Numbered from the stretch's first letter, positions 54,827 to 64,000 are shown. The stretch: 64,000 bases of DNA from CAYONZ01 sp964405465 (GCA_964405465.1 CAYONZ010000007.1:27900-91899); one strand, 5' to 3'. Numbers and translations: made by a program. The notes: a model not told the origin generated them from the letters alone.

Positions 54827-56446
54827 TCACTTTACTTCTGCCTTTAGCCATTTTTCTTTGAGCGAAGCCAGAGTTTCATTCAACTCAGGCACATTCATGA
54901 GTATCGAGTAAGAGAGGTAAAACAAGCCTCCAAACAAAACTAAAATCCCCAAAGAAACCCATCGCGGTATTCCCTGTGCTCGCAACTCAGGAAGCAAGAG
55001 CGGATGAAGCTGCAAAAGCAATCCCATCAACGCGCAACCACCTGCAAACACCACTATTGAACGCAAGATATGTCGCCAATTCAGTGACCCGACCCATCGA
55101 TTATAGGCGGCGGCCAACATAAAAAAATGCAGCCCAGAACTGAGGGTAGTTGCCCAGGCCAAGCCAGAGATTTGAAACTTACGAGTCAATGTCCAAGCCA
55201 AAACAACATGGCCAATCAACGAAACCAAAGCTGCCACTCCAGGATACCAAGTATTTTTCATCGCATAAAAACCCTGAGACAAAAGCCGAACTCCAGCCAA
55301 CAAAACCAATCCTGGGGCTGCAATTTGAATGAGATCAGCGACGATGTTTGCCTCAGAAACACGAAATTCTTTTCCAACAAATAGAACCTCAGCTATGGGT
55401 TCACTCAAAACAAATAGTCCCGTCGCCGCAGGAAGCGCCACAAACAAAATCAAGCAAAAATAATGATTCAAGGTGGAGCTCATTTCGTCTTTTTTTCCAT
55501 GCTCCCAAAGATGCGAAAGTGTAGGTAAAAGTGCGGATCCAATACTTACAACAACCAAAGACAGCGGAAACTCAAGCAACCTATCCGCAAAGTAAAAATA
55601 GGAGTGAGTTCCCTGGGGTAAGCTGGCCGCAAATCGTAAATTCACAAGCGTAATGATCTGAACAATTCCTAAGCCAAACATCCCTGGCAATATACCCACA
55701 AGAACTTTCCGCACATGAACATCACTCCAATTCATATTGAAATGCGGCCAAAGCTTCAATCGCCAAATCTCTGGCAAGAGCAGAGCAAATTGCAATAATC
55801 CCCCCAAGAGCACTGCCCAAGCCAAAGCTCGATCTGCAGTCATGGTAGATTTCGAAACCAAAGCTGTGGCGATCATGGTCAAATTGAAAAGACAAGGTGC
55901 CAATGCTGTAAGTAAAAACTTCTTTCGGCTCTGCAACACAGTCATAAAGAATGCAAAGGCCGACATCAATATCAAGAAGCCAAACATGATCCTCGACAAT
56001 GCAACGGTTCGCTGAATCTTTCCGGGAACTGAAAGATAAGTTTCGCCGCCGACCAAAACTCCGACGATCTCTTCCATAAAGAGCAATCCCAACAAACAGA
56101 GAGTGGACATTAAAACAAAAATCACACCACCAACAGCACCCGCCAAGTCCCGCTCTGCCTCGTCCCCCTTTTCGGCACGAACAGCAACCAGCTGTGGCAA
56201 AAGGCCCACCGACAAGGCCCCTTCCCCCAAAACCCGACGAAAAATATTGGGCAAGCGAAACGCCACCAAAAAGGCATCTCGCACCTCCACCGGAAAGTAG
56301 CGCGCCGTCAGAGCGTCACGTATCAGCCCCAAAATTCGGCTCAAAAGCGTACCGATGGCCAGCAATAGAGCTGACCCGCCCACTCCACCTGCTCTATTTT
56401 TCTCGTGACCCAACCGGTTAGGTCCCGCTGAACTGACTCTTTTCAA
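54827..56446 (-). CDS. murJ: Lipid II flippase MurJ (MviN)
   Basis: 539 residues, about 14 helices, MOP superfamily. Conserved N-terminal GTLLSRILGLIRDALTARYF with DAFLVAFRLPNIFRRVLGEGAL (charged cavity Arg residues), and PQL shortly after. Flips undecaprenyl-linked peptidoglycan precursor across the inner membrane. Followed on the minus strand by the acylase gene; divergent from rpsT. Confidence 0.93.
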   Translation of the reverse strand: MKRVSSAGPNRLGHEKNRAGGVGGSALLLAIGTLLSRILGLIRDALTARYFPVEVRDAFLVAFRLPNIFRRVLGEGALSVGLLPQLVAVRAEKGDEAERDLAGAVGGVIFVLMSTLCLLGLLFMEEIVGVLVGGETYLSVPGKIQRTVALSRIMFGFLILMSAFAFFMTVLQSRKKFLLTALAPCLFNLTMIATALVSKSTMTADRALAWAVLLGGLLQFALLLPEIWRLKLWPHFNMNWSDVHVRKVLVGILPGMFGLGIVQIITLVNLRFAASLPQGTHSYFYFADRLLEFPLSLVVVSIGSALLPTLSHLWEHGKKDEMSSTLNHYFCLILFVALPAATGLFVLSEPIAEVLFVGKEFRVSEANIVADLIQIAAPGLVLLAGVRLLSQGFYAMKNTWYPGVAALVSLIGHVVLAWTLTRKFQISGLAWATTLSSGLHFFMLAAAYNRWVGSLNWRHILRSIVVFAGGCALMGLLLQLHPLLLPELRAQGIPRWVSLGILVLFGGLFYLSYSILMNVPELNETLASLKEKWLKAEVK

Positions 56447-56556
56447 GGAGTTACCTCACAGTTTTTTAAACAAAACGACGCTTGCCAAGCTGAAACCCCT
56501 ATGGTAACCCTTCAAACTTAGTTATTGATTTTAAAGGTTAATTTGGAGGTTTCGTC

Positions 56557-56820
56557 TTGGCAACTCATAAGTCAGCAGAAAAACGCGCTCGCCAATCAAT
56601 CCGCAAAACAGCGGTGAACACAGCTACTCTTTCAAAAGTTCGTACTTTTGAGCGTAAAGTTCGCTCAGCAGTAGCTTCAAAAGATAAGGCAGCTGCAAAT
56701 GGCGCCTTAAAAGAATATTCAAGTGTTGTCATGAAGGCTGCGACTAAAGGTGTTGTGCACAAAAGTACAGCTTCTCGAAAAATTGCGCGCCTTGCTCTTT
56801 CGATTGGGAAGATGGCTTAA
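56557..56820 (+). CDS. rpsT: Ribosomal protein S20
   Basis: 87 residues, the standard length. TTG start at 56557 with GGAGG at 56545-56549; the N terminus ATHKSAEKRARQSIRK is diagnostic. Highly basic, binds 16S rRNA. Non-ATG starts are known in rpsT, where they take part in autoregulation. Confidence 0.97.
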   Translation: MATHKSAEKRARQSIRKTAVNTATLSKVRTFERKVRSAVASKDKAAANGALKEYSSVVMKAATKGVVHKSTASRKIARLALSIGKMA

Positions 56821-56860
56821 TCTTTCCAAATGTTGCCAAAAGGTTCTGGCAAACATGATG

Positions 56861-56897
56861 AGCGCCGTGGCGAAATGCTACAGGCGCTTTTTGTTTT
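56861..56897 (+). terminator. Terminator of rpsT
   Basis: AGCGCC (56861-56866), loop, GGCGCT (56883-56888), then TTTTTGTTTTT. 40 bases after the rpsT stop. Confidence 0.7.
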
Positions 56898-56908
56898 TCA
56901 ATCCTAAC

Positions 56909-57286
56909 TCAATCGCCGAACATTTTAGCTTCAACTTCTGCTTCTGCTTGAGTCTTGGCGGAAATGTAGTTTCGAATATACCTGCGATGGTGCATGTGTA
57001 GGTCTCTAAATTTCAAACCATAGGCCGGCATACCATAGAATTCTCGAGGGTGTTTGTAGATAATCTCACTTCGAATAACCGCAAAGCCCAATCCCGAAAA
57101 GAAGAACGACACGACCAGGTTTTCGCCAATCTGGTGCTCCTCTGGCAAACAGACAAGCATCCCACCTTCACTGATTTGCAAACCTTGAGTTAAATCATAA
57201 ATTCCACGGAATAAAAAACCGACGTTTTTTTCAAATATTCGTCGAGGTGTTCTTCGATTTTGAATTGTTTGACCCTTGCCCGCCAT
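56909..57286 (-). CDS. PilZ-domain protein
   Basis: 125 residues, one PilZ domain. RRTPRR near 11-16 is the RxxxR c-di-GMP-binding motif, and ISEGGM (about 38-43) is the (D/N)xSxxG part in a slightly changed form, so binding is plausible but not certain. A flanking beta barrel and C-terminal helix are visible. Stand-alone effector, cytoplasmic. Confidence 0.75.
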   Translation of the reverse strand: MAGKGQTIQNRRTPRRIFEKNVGFLFRGIYDLTQGLQISEGGMLVCLPEEHQIGENLVVSFFFSGLGFAVIRSEIIYKHPREFYGMPAYGLKFRDLHMHHRRYIRNYISAKTQAEAEVEAKMFGD

Positions 57287-57345
57287 GGCCCACTTGTCGG
57301 CACAAAGATCTCAACATTAAACAAGACGATGGAACAGTCATGGGG

Positions 57346-58362
57346 TCAATTCGATACATGTGAATTACAGGTCTTCAGAATAAAATTTTCCAACCAGATA
57401 TGCGATGCTATCGGCGACGATTTCAAGGCTCTATCCGTGTCCAGAAGAGCCTGAAAAGCTGTTTCAATTTTTCGTTCGCTCCAAAATCGACTTTGGTCCG
57501 TGTACTGGCGCAAAAAGTATTGCGAAACCCCGGCACGGGAACTCAGACGAGCTCCTGCCAGACCATCACGAATTCCATCTTTAACCGTTTTTAAAATGCG
57601 AAGATGGCGGCCTACCAAAGACAATACACCAAATTCATTTTGCCCGTGGTCCAATAAATTCGCAAGACACAATAGCGCCTTCGCGCGGTCATTGTTTCCA
57701 ATTGCTTCAGTTAAATCAAATACACTGTCGATGCGTACGCGCGAAACCACTTGCAAAACATCATCCGTGGTCACGGCCTTTCGAGTCCCTATGTATTGCG
57801 AAATCTTGAGAAGCTCACCGTTAATATCAACCAAATTTGAACCCACCAACTGATGCACCAGAGCGACCACTTCAGTATCAAGTTTAAGTCCATAGCGTTT
57901 CGAAATACTGACAATCCAATCAGGAATTTGATTTTCGAATGGTCGTTTAAACTCAACGACAACCCCTCGTTCAATAAACTTTTTTATATATTTTTTCCGA
58001 CGATCTATTCGGTTTCCAATACAGACAAAGATTGTAGATTCAACTGGCGATTCCAGCACAGGTAGTAAATTCTCCCAATCTTTCTCACTTAAATCATGTG
58101 CCTCTTTTACAACGACCAATCTCACTTGCGCCATCATTGGCAGAGTCTCAATGGCATCGCGAATCACTGACGCATCGACATGATCCCCGTAGTATGTGTT
58201 AAGATTAAAATCTCGTAGACCATCAGCCAAAGCGACTTCTTGTAGCTGAACCAACGCCTCATCGATTAAAAAAGTCTCATCACCGAAAAAATAATAGAGC
58301 GGATATAAATCTTTCTTGGCCAAACTACTCTGCAGACTTTGAACTGACCACTCTGCGGACAT
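57346..58362 (-). CDS. holA: DNA polymerase III delta subunit (HolA)
   Basis: 338 residues. YYFFGDETFLIDEAL (about 22-36, AAA+ clamp-loader start), FNLNTYYGD, and VVVKEAHDL are conserved in HolA. Clamp-opening subunit of the replicative clamp loader. Its start overlaps the lptE stop by one base, an order common in Gram-negatives. Confidence 0.9.
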   Translation of the reverse strand: MSAEWSVQSLQSSLAKKDLYPLYYFFGDETFLIDEALVQLQEVALADGLRDFNLNTYYGDHVDASVIRDAIETLPMMAQVRLVVVKEAHDLSEKDWENLLPVLESPVESTIFVCIGNRIDRRKKYIKKFIERGVVVEFKRPFENQIPDWIVSISKRYGLKLDTEVVALVHQLVGSNLVDINGELLKISQYIGTRKAVTTDDVLQVVSRVRIDSVFDLTEAIGNNDRAKALLCLANLLDHGQNEFGVLSLVGRHLRILKTVKDGIRDGLAGARLSSRAGVSQYFLRQYTDQSRFWSERKIETAFQALLDTDRALKSSPIASHIWLENFILKTCNSHVSN

Positions 58363-58925
58363 TAAAAATTCTCCGTTAAACGATCATGTGCCTCAGACAT
58401 CATATCCCGAGCCAAACTTTGAATTTTCAAGGTGTGAGCACTGTGATTGTAAATGGCATTTGCAGAACTCAATCCATCCACCGTGATCTTCGGTGCAGAA
58501 TAACTGCGCTCTCCTTGAAAGTTTCCATCCCACAAAATTTTGCCATCACTGACGCGTTTTAACTGAAGGTAAATCGAAACCAGAACACGATAGTCGAGAT
58601 TCACAACAATTGCCCCTCGGGTCTCAGATCCTGTTTTGTTAAAACTCACGCTCGTGACTGAACCCAACAAAACAACTTGTGCCTTGGGCTCAGGAACGAC
58701 CTGGGCCAACTTTGCTCGTTCGATCTCTTGAATCAAAGCATTGGTAAAAAAGACCTCTGAGCCGACTTCATGGGTTTGATTTTTAAACATGGGGACAGAG
58801 ATAAGCTCATACCCGCCTGGTAAGGAACGCTCACGGATGCCAGCTTTATAAGCACACGATGATAAACTCAACGCGAACAATAGAATTACAATACTGAGAT
58901 GAAAGCGAGCCACGACTTGATGCAT
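58362..58925 (-). CDS. lptE: LPS-assembly lipoprotein LptE
   Basis: 187 residues. Lipoprotein signal with lipobox LSSC (Cys about 24), then the short LptE fold: GYELISVPMFKNQTHEVGSE, with VSFNKTGSET and a C-terminal helix. Plugs LptD at the outer membrane for LPS insertion. Next to holA. Confidence 0.88.
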   Translation of the reverse strand: MHQVVARFHLSIVILLFALSLSSCAYKAGIRERSLPGGYELISVPMFKNQTHEVGSEVFFTNALIQEIERAKLAQVVPEPKAQVVLLGSVTSVSFNKTGSETRGAIVVNLDYRVLVSIYLQLKRVSDGKILWDGNFQGERSYSAPKITVDGLSSANAIYNHSAHTLKIQSLARDMMSEAHDRLTENF

Positions 58926-59113
58926 TTGAACTTTAAGTTATCGCCGTGTTCTTTGTTTTTCAAGAGTGATTTAAAATAATAGTGGTTTAAAGTGGATCTG
59001 CACGGAAGGGCTGTCGACAACAGCGTGAACTCATTTAGACCTGTAGTGACAAATGGGTTTTCAATTTTGATAATAGGATAAAATGCGCATCGTTAAATGC
59101 AAGGAGAACGACA

Positions 59114-60259
59114 ATGAATTATACCCTGATGACTCCCGGACCCGTGCCTGTTCCAGATGAAGTTTTAAAAATTTTGGCAATGCCAATGGAGCATCATCGT
59201 ACACCGGAATTCGAAAAGGTATTTCAACGTGTGCTTATAAATCTAAAGTCCGTCTTTAAAACCAAACAGCCAGTTTTGATTTTGACGTCAACTGGTAGCG
59301 GAGCCATGGAGGCTTCCGTCGTAAACCTCCTTTCGCCCAAAGACAAAGTCATTTGTTTGATTAGCGGAAAATTTGGCGAACGTTGGGCCGAGATGTGCGA
59401 AACATTTGGCGCGGAAGTCATTCGAATGCATATTCCCTGGGGAAACTCCGCAGAAGTGAGTGAAGTGGATCACCTTCTTCAAGCGCACCCAGATGCGAAA
59501 GCCTTGTTTTGCCAAGCCTGTGAAACCAGTACGGCTGCTCTTCACCCGATCAAAGAAATTGCGCAACTCACGCGCAATACCTCCACTTTATTTGTAGTTG
59601 ATGCGATCACGGCCATGGGTGCAATCGAACTCCCTATGGACGAATGGGGCATTGATGCCATCGTGGCCGGATCACAAAAAGCCTTCATGCTACCGACAGG
59701 TCTTTCATTTTTGGCGCTTTCAGAAAGAGCCTGGACCGCAACCCAAACAGCAAAAATGCCGCGATACTATTTTGACGTCCGAAAAGAACTGAAAGCCAAT
59801 ATGGCAGGTGAAAGCTTTTTCAGTTCATCGGTCACTCATATTCGTGCACTGGATTGGATTCTCCAAAATCGTATGGCTAATAATCTTTCACAACTTACTG
59901 AACGAATAGCCAAATTAGCACAGGCAACCTTGGCTGCAGGGCAAACCATGGGAATTCCTGGGTTCGCTCAATCTCCAAGCCCCTCGGTTTCAGCTCTCCG
60001 TATGCCAGAGGGAATCGATGGGCAAAAAGTACGGGCAATCATGGAAGAAAAATTTAAGATCATTGTTATGGGCGGGCAAGACCAGCTGAAGGGCAAAATA
60101 GTTCGTATTGGACATATGGGCCATATTTCCGATAACGATCTCCTAAAAACTCTTGAGGCCTTAGCTGAAGCCATTAATATTTTGCGCCCACAAACAATCA
60201 CGACTGAAACAAAAGCAAGGGCCCTAAAAATTGCCAAAGAAATTTTGGAGCAAAAATAG
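59114..60259 (+). CDS. Class-V aminotransferase (serine-pyruvate / phosphoserine type)
   Basis: 381 residues. TPGPVPVPDEVL and HHRTPEF open the fold; PLP-binding Asp in FVVDAITAMGA and the Schiff-base Lys in VAGSQKAFMLP (about 197). Belongs to the AGXT/soluble hydrogenase 42-kDa group. Because a SerA-like gene starts two bases after its stop, it likely supplies the phosphoserine step (SerC role), with 3-phosphohydroxypyruvate as substrate. AAGGAG before the ATG. Confidence 0.88.
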   Translation: MNYTLMTPGPVPVPDEVLKILAMPMEHHRTPEFEKVFQRVLINLKSVFKTKQPVLILTSTGSGAMEASVVNLLSPKDKVICLISGKFGERWAEMCETFGAEVIRMHIPWGNSAEVSEVDHLLQAHPDAKALFCQACETSTAALHPIKEIAQLTRNTSTLFVVDAITAMGAIELPMDEWGIDAIVAGSQKAFMLPTGLSFLALSERAWTATQTAKMPRYYFDVRKELKANMAGESFFSSSVTHIRALDWILQNRMANNLSQLTERIAKLAQATLAAGQTMGIPGFAQSPSPSVSALRMPEGIDGQKVRAIMEEKFKIIVMGGQDQLKGKIVRIGHMGHISDNDLLKTLEALAEAINILRPQTITTETKARALKIAKEILEQK

Positions 60260-60261
60260 AT

Positions 60262-61254
60262 ATGAAGAAACAGATTCTAATCACCGATCGCTTTGCACTT
60301 GAAGCGCAACTGAAGCTGAGTTCGCACCCCTTGCTCAATGTGGTTTTAAGTCAACACACCCGCCCAACAGCTCAAGAATTGCAAAATACTGAAATTTTGG
60401 TGATTCGCTCTCGAACCAAAATTACGAAAGAACTCCTCGATCAAGCCCCTAATCTGCGATTGATTGTCAGCGCAACGAGCGGATTCGATCACATTGACCT
60501 GCAGCTTACCAAAGAACGAGCTGTTTTTGTCATGCACACTCCTGAGGCCAATTCCGCGAGCGCTGCCGAACTGACATGGTCACTGGTGATGGCCAGTGCA
60601 CGTGAGCTGCCCAATGCCCATCGGCAAGTCAAAGCTGGACAATGGAATCGCGAGGCACTCAAAGGGATCGAGCTCGAAGGAAAGACCTTTGGTATCATCG
60701 GTCTTGGTCGAATTGGCTCACGTGTTGCAAAATTCGCAAACGCATTTGGTATGAAGGTTCTAGCTTTTGATCCTTTCCGCGATGAAGATTATTTTGCTTC
60801 CCGAAATGCCGAACGAGTGGGTCTGCAAGAAATCTTAAAACAGTCCCAATTTCTCAGCCTACATGTTCCCTACACCGCTGACACGCATCACATGTTGAAC
60901 CGTTCGAATTTTGAATTCATGTGTCGTGATATAATTTTGATCAACACTTGCCGAGGATCGGTCATCAAAGAAATTGACCTGGTTGAGGCCCTTGAAAAGG
61001 GTTGGCTTCGCGCTGTAGGCCTCGATGTCTTTGAAAAAGAACCTCTCGATCGAAATTCAAATCTTTTGAAGTTTCCAAACGTCTTCTTCACACCCCATAT
61101 CGGCGCGGCAACTGAGGAGGCTTTTACTAAAGCGAGCGAGGAGGCGGCTAAAAAAATTATTGCTTTTGTCGAGCATCGAGCACTTTCCGACCAATTGCCC
61201 CCAAGTAACGCATGGCACACAACACATTTTATTAAGTTCGAGCTAAATGAATAA
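60262..61254 (+). CDS. serA: D-3-phosphoglycerate dehydrogenase-like (SerA)
   Basis: 330 residues, 2-hydroxyacid dehydrogenase family without the C-terminal ACT domain. NAD loop GIIGLGRIGSRVAKFA (about 143-158), catalytic Arg in INTCRGSV, Glu in DVFEKEPL, and His in FTPHIGAAT. Lack of ACT implies no serine feedback. Cotranscribed with the aminotransferase before it. Confidence 0.88.
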   Translation: MKKQILITDRFALEAQLKLSSHPLLNVVLSQHTRPTAQELQNTEILVIRSRTKITKELLDQAPNLRLIVSATSGFDHIDLQLTKERAVFVMHTPEANSASAAELTWSLVMASARELPNAHRQVKAGQWNREALKGIELEGKTFGIIGLGRIGSRVAKFANAFGMKVLAFDPFRDEDYFASRNAERVGLQEILKQSQFLSLHVPYTADTHHMLNRSNFEFMCRDIILINTCRGSVIKEIDLVEALEKGWLRAVGLDVFEKEPLDRNSNLLKFPNVFFTPHIGAATEEAFTKASEEAAKKIIAFVEHRALSDQLPPSNAWHTTHFIKFELNE

Positions 61255-61326
61255 GCAGGTACGCCCCAAAGTTCGACGAATTCAGCTGGCGCGTACCACC
61301 ATACCTTGCCTCTACTAGAGAGCTGT

Positions 61327-61354
61327 TTGACTATAGTACCCTCTGACTTAATTT
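61327..61354 (+). promoter_or_regulatory. Probable promoter of purA
   Basis: TTGACT (61327-61332), 16 bases, TAATTT (61349-61354), 44 bases before the start of purA. Confidence 0.5.
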
Positions 61355-61397
61355 CGGGAACCTAGTTACGGTTCGTCGTTCAAAAGGAGCAATCAAG

Positions 61398-62693
61398 ATG
61401 GCTGGCATAATTGTGGTAGGCTCGCAGTGGGGTGATGAAGGCAAAGGCAAAGTCGTCGATGTTTTCAGCGCCCAATCCGACATGGTCGTTCGTTATCAAG
61501 GCGGAGCCAATGCGGGCCATACACTGGTCGTCAATGGACAAAAGACAGTCCTGCACTTAGTGCCCTCCGGGATACTGCATCCGAAAGTCACATGTATCAT
61601 CGCAAGTGGTGTGGTGCTCGATATCGAGGCCATCATCACAGAAATTAAAGCGCTTAAGGAAGCCGGACTTTTACAAAACCCAGAACAGTTGAGAATTTCA
61701 GACGGTGCCACAGCACTTCTGCCCTACCATAGACAACTCGACGCCGCTCGAGAAAAAGCACTTGGGCACGAAAAAATCGGAACCACCGGAAAGGGAATCG
61801 GACCAGCTTACGAAGACCGTGCAAGTCGCAAAGCTGTATTAGTCGCTGACCTTTTTGATAAAGATCGCCTCGTGGCAAAACTCAAAGAGTCTCTCGAGGA
61901 AAAGAATTTTCTTTTACAAAACTATTACAAACAACCTGCCGTGGAGCTTGAACCTTTACTCGAAAAACTATTAGGTTTTGCTGAAGAACTCGCTCCGTTT
62001 CGAAGCAAAGATGCGTCGTTAATGGTTCACAAAGCACTAAAGTCTGGAAAAAAAGTTCTATTTGAGGGCGCTCAGGGCACGATGCTGGATTTACTTCATG
62101 GCACCTATCCGTTTGTGACTTCAAGTTCGACTCTTTCAGGTTCTGCCTGTGTTGGGTCTGGAATTGGGCCAAATTCAATTGGCAAAATTGTCGGAATCAC
62201 CAAAGCCTACACCACCCGCGTGGGCTCGGGCCCATTTCCAACTGAGCTGAGCAACGAAACCGGAGAACGTATGCGCAAAGAAGGCGCAGAGTTTGGAGCC
62301 ACAACCGGTCGCCCACGACGTTGTGGTTGGCTCGATTTGGTGGCACTAAAATACGCCATCCGCGTGAACGGGATCACCAACCTTGCTCTAATGAAGCTCG
62401 ATGTTTTGAGTGGTTTTGAAAAAATCGAGGTCTGCACTGCCTATAAAATTGATGGCCAAGAGATCAAAGATTTACCTCCCTCGATAGGTGAGCTCGCAAA
62501 GGTCGAACCAGTCTACAAAACTTTGAGTGGCTGGAACGAGGACCTCACTCAGGTCAGAAATATTCCGGATCTTCCGCAAAATGCGCGCGACTATATCCAG
62601 TTTATTGGTAATGAATTGGCCACGCCGATTGACGTTGTCTCTGTAGGACCAGGACGCGAGCAAACTTTGTGGATTCGCCCGCTCTTCACTTAA
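61398..62693 (+). CDS. purA: Adenylosuccinate synthetase
   Basis: 431 residues. QWGDEGKGKVVD near the N terminus (GTP/IMP site with catalytic Asp13), GGANAGHT, GTTGKGIGPAYEDRASR, FEGAQGTMLDLLHGTYPFVTSS and TTGRPRRCGWLD are all invariant family motifs. Converts IMP to adenylosuccinate. AAGGAG before ATG. Confidence 0.97.
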   Translation: MAGIIVVGSQWGDEGKGKVVDVFSAQSDMVVRYQGGANAGHTLVVNGQKTVLHLVPSGILHPKVTCIIASGVVLDIEAIITEIKALKEAGLLQNPEQLRISDGATALLPYHRQLDAAREKALGHEKIGTTGKGIGPAYEDRASRKAVLVADLFDKDRLVAKLKESLEEKNFLLQNYYKQPAVELEPLLEKLLGFAEELAPFRSKDASLMVHKALKSGKKVLFEGAQGTMLDLLHGTYPFVTSSSTLSGSACVGSGIGPNSIGKIVGITKAYTTRVGSGPFPTELSNETGERMRKEGAEFGATTGRPRRCGWLDLVALKYAIRVNGITNLALMKLDVLSGFEKIEVCTAYKIDGQEIKDLPPSIGELAKVEPVYKTLSGWNEDLTQVRNIPDLPQNARDYIQFIGNELATPIDVVSVGPGREQTLWIRPLFT

Positions 62694-62733
62694 ATGTGAA
62701 GAACTGCTCTACCCCTAGGCTAAGATCCACTTA

Positions 62734-63366
62734 TTATTCTTGTGTTGTTTGCTTTTCATTTGAATGGATCGCTTCTTCCTTCTTCATTTTTCGATGATGC
62801 CGAAACGCAAACCAAACAAGTGATCCACCTGCCGTCAAAAGAGCTAGAGTGATATACCACCAATTTTCATTAGACTGGTCGCGGGTATAGCGAATCCCAA
62901 AAAAATAGACCACAACCTTCATAATGATGGCCGATTGAACAAAGGCCCAAATGTAAGGAAAAAGCTCGCGATGAACTGGATCCACCGCTTTTTCTTTTTT
63001 AGGCTTCTCGCGGACCGTCTCAAGCCCCCAGTAATTTTGCGAATGAAAATCTCGGACGATTGCCACCCAAAGGCTCTGTAACTTGCTCGCATCTAACTCT
63101 GAGCTTTCAGCTGCCAAGTTATCTTTCAGCCTCATGGCGGCGCTCTCCGTGATTTTAAACTGGGTTTCAAAAGAAAAGTAACCTCGACTTATTGAGGTCA
63201 GATCTAAAAGATGATTTTGGGCGATCTCTTGAATTTGCTTTTGAATGAAGGGATCAAAGCGTCCGATTTGTGGACCAATGATCTCCAAGAATTTTTCGGA
63301 CGAAGTCTGTTCTAACAAGTCAATCTCCTTGCCCTGGCCAACATTATAGCGGGATTCGAAATGCAC
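62734..63366 (-). CDS. Membrane protein of unknown function
   Basis: 210 residues from GTG 63366 (AGGTGATC nine bases before); a TTG start at 63429 is the other choice. The N-terminal about 135 residues are a soluble helical region; two helices follow (about 145-165 and 180-200), then a basic tail. No family recognised. Convergent with purA. Confidence 0.65.
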   Translation of the reverse strand: MHFESRYNVGQGKEIDLLEQTSSEKFLEIIGPQIGRFDPFIQKQIQEIAQNHLLDLTSISRGYFSFETQFKITESAAMRLKDNLAAESSELDASKLQSLWVAIVRDFHSQNYWGLETVREKPKKEKAVDPVHRELFPYIWAFVQSAIIMKVVVYFFGIRYTRDQSNENWWYITLALLTAGGSLVWFAFRHHRKMKKEEAIHSNEKQTTQE

Positions 63367-63550
63367 GCTCGTGATCACCTCTAAAAAAATCTCTGTGCAA
63401 ATCTCTGAGCAAAGGGGTACAGAAGCCAAGCGCAGGGGTCAATCAGCTTTAAGCTATTGTTTTTGCATAGAGATACACATCATAAGAGTCCATGCTTTGG
63501 CATACATTTTAAGCATTTTTTTGTTTGAGATACCGAGAGATTTCGTATTC

Positions 63551-63567
63551 TGCACAGGCCTTGTGCA
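63551..63567. repeat. Inverted repeat upstream of tRNA-Lys
   Basis: TGCACA-GGCCT-TGTGCA, perfect six-base arms, 70 bases before the tRNA, followed by a run of A. Operator or processing hairpin; no function shown. Confidence 0.4.
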
Positions 63568-63636
63568 AAGTGAAAAAAAAAAGAGATGATGGTTGACTTT
63601 AATCTGAATTTCTTTAAAAACAGTCTCTCGCAGCGT

Positions 63637-63712
63637 GATTCGGTAGCTCAGTCGGTAGAGCATCTCCCTTTTAAGGAGAGGGTCGATGGTTCGAGTCCAT
63701 CCCGAGTCACCA
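63637..63712 (+). tRNA. tRNA-Lys (TTT)
   Basis: 76 bases with encoded CCA. Acceptor GATTCGG/CCGAGTC (one G-U pair), D arm TAGCTCAGTCGGTAGAGC, anticodon stem TCTCC/GGAGA with loop CTTTTAA, T loop GTTCGAGTC. Confidence 0.97.
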
Positions 63713-63721
63713 ATTTTTTAT

Positions 63722-63758
63722 AATGCTTGGCCAGAGATGACCAAGCATTGTTTTTTTT
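63722..63758 (+). terminator. Terminator between the two tRNA genes
   Basis: AATGCTTGG (63722-63730) and CCAAGCATT (63741-63749) form a perfect nine-base stem followed by G and eight T. Confidence 0.85.
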
Positions 63759-63783
63759 CTGCCCGTTCGGTCAGAAAATCTAG

Positions 63784-63859
63784 GTCCCCATCGTCTAGTG
63801 GCCTAGGACACCACCCTTTCACGGTGGATACAGGGGTTCGAATCCCCTTGGGGACGCCA
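63784..63859 (+). tRNA. tRNA-Glu (TTC)
   Basis: 76 bases with encoded CCA. Acceptor GTCCCCA/TGGGGAC, anticodon stem CCACC/GGTGG with loop CTTTCAC, T arm AGGGGTTCGAATCCCCT. Confidence 0.97.
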
Positions 63860-63921
63860 ATTTACTCGTAGGCTTAAATGCCTCTAAAACGTATCTAACT
63901 GAAATCAAAAAACAAAACTCA

Positions 63922-64000
63922 ATGGCTCTCTCTCGATTTAATTTGGGTTCTTCTCACTTCATGGTGGGTGTTTGCCCAAAAAGCACTAACAACAAGCATT
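63922..64000 (+). CDS. Possible gene start at window edge
   Basis: ATG 63922 opens a frame that is uninterrupted for 26 codons to the end of the window. No Shine-Dalgarno is visible and the residues match nothing recognised, so it may be chance. Confidence 0.15.
   Translation, partial: MALSRFNLGSSHFMVGVCPKSTNNKH

Noticed and set aside
1..64000. CRISPR arrays, prophage genes, integrase or complete IS
   Set aside because: No regularly spaced repeats, no transposase, integrase or phage structural genes were found in any frame.

Overview
The window reads as a chromosome segment of a Gram-negative predator-like bacterium, most probably a member of Bdellovibrionota (Bdellovibrionales). This is inferred from a TIGR02147-type regulator, many secreted proteases, a pilB-pilT-pilC-pilS-pilR block, and a complete outer-membrane biogenesis block (lpx, bamA, ompH, lolDE, lptE). 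Two runs of exactly 100 N (2925-3024 and 6286-6385) are scaffold gaps, both in the variable left part.

Left part, 1-16.3 kb, is accessory. It holds a secreted HEXXH protein running off the edge. Next comes a tandem family of secreted trypsin-like proteases (one copy on each side of gap 1 plus a 5' stub of a third). It is followed by a transporter island: two family-5 solute-binding-like proteins, three paralogous MFS transporters, one SAM methyltransferase, one gene broken by an in-frame stop, and several very short ORFs tied to their neighbours by overlapping stops and starts. After that come a matrixin-like metalloprotease with a lipoprotein partner and a divergent TIGR02147 regulator with a palindrome in front of it.

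Middle, 16.3-36 kb: queD; the type IV pilus operon pilB-pilT-pilC-pilS-pilR (minus strand, ended by a strong terminator); an AroE-like gene overlapping ribF; a CHASE2 histidine kinase with a sigma-54 response regulator; two GT9 (heptosyltransferase-type) genes, one carrying a MITE-like palindrome inserted in frame; a DUF3108 lipoprotein; and lpxL, lpxK, lpxB.

Right part, 36-64 kb, is mostly housekeeping: a Gfo/Idh oxidoreductase between lpxB and lpxA (GnnA-like position), lpxA, fabZ, ompH, bamA, lolD, lolE, prfB with a classic programmed frameshift, ybeY, a PgpH-type HD phosphodiesterase, mazG, a histidine kinase, a leucine-rich-repeat protein, a penicillin-acylase-family protein with no visible signal peptide, murJ, rpsT, a PilZ protein, holA, lptE, a class-V aminotransferase with a SerA-like dehydrogenase (serine synthesis), purA, and tRNA-Lys and tRNA-Glu.

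The best candidates for something undescribed are the 4.7-13 kb transporter island with its tiny coupled ORFs, including a 28-codon ORF with a perfect Shine-Dalgarno whose Cys-bracketed motif recurs 3.3 kb away, and the short repeat placed exactly at two start codons. No CRISPR array, phage module or complete insertion sequence was seen.
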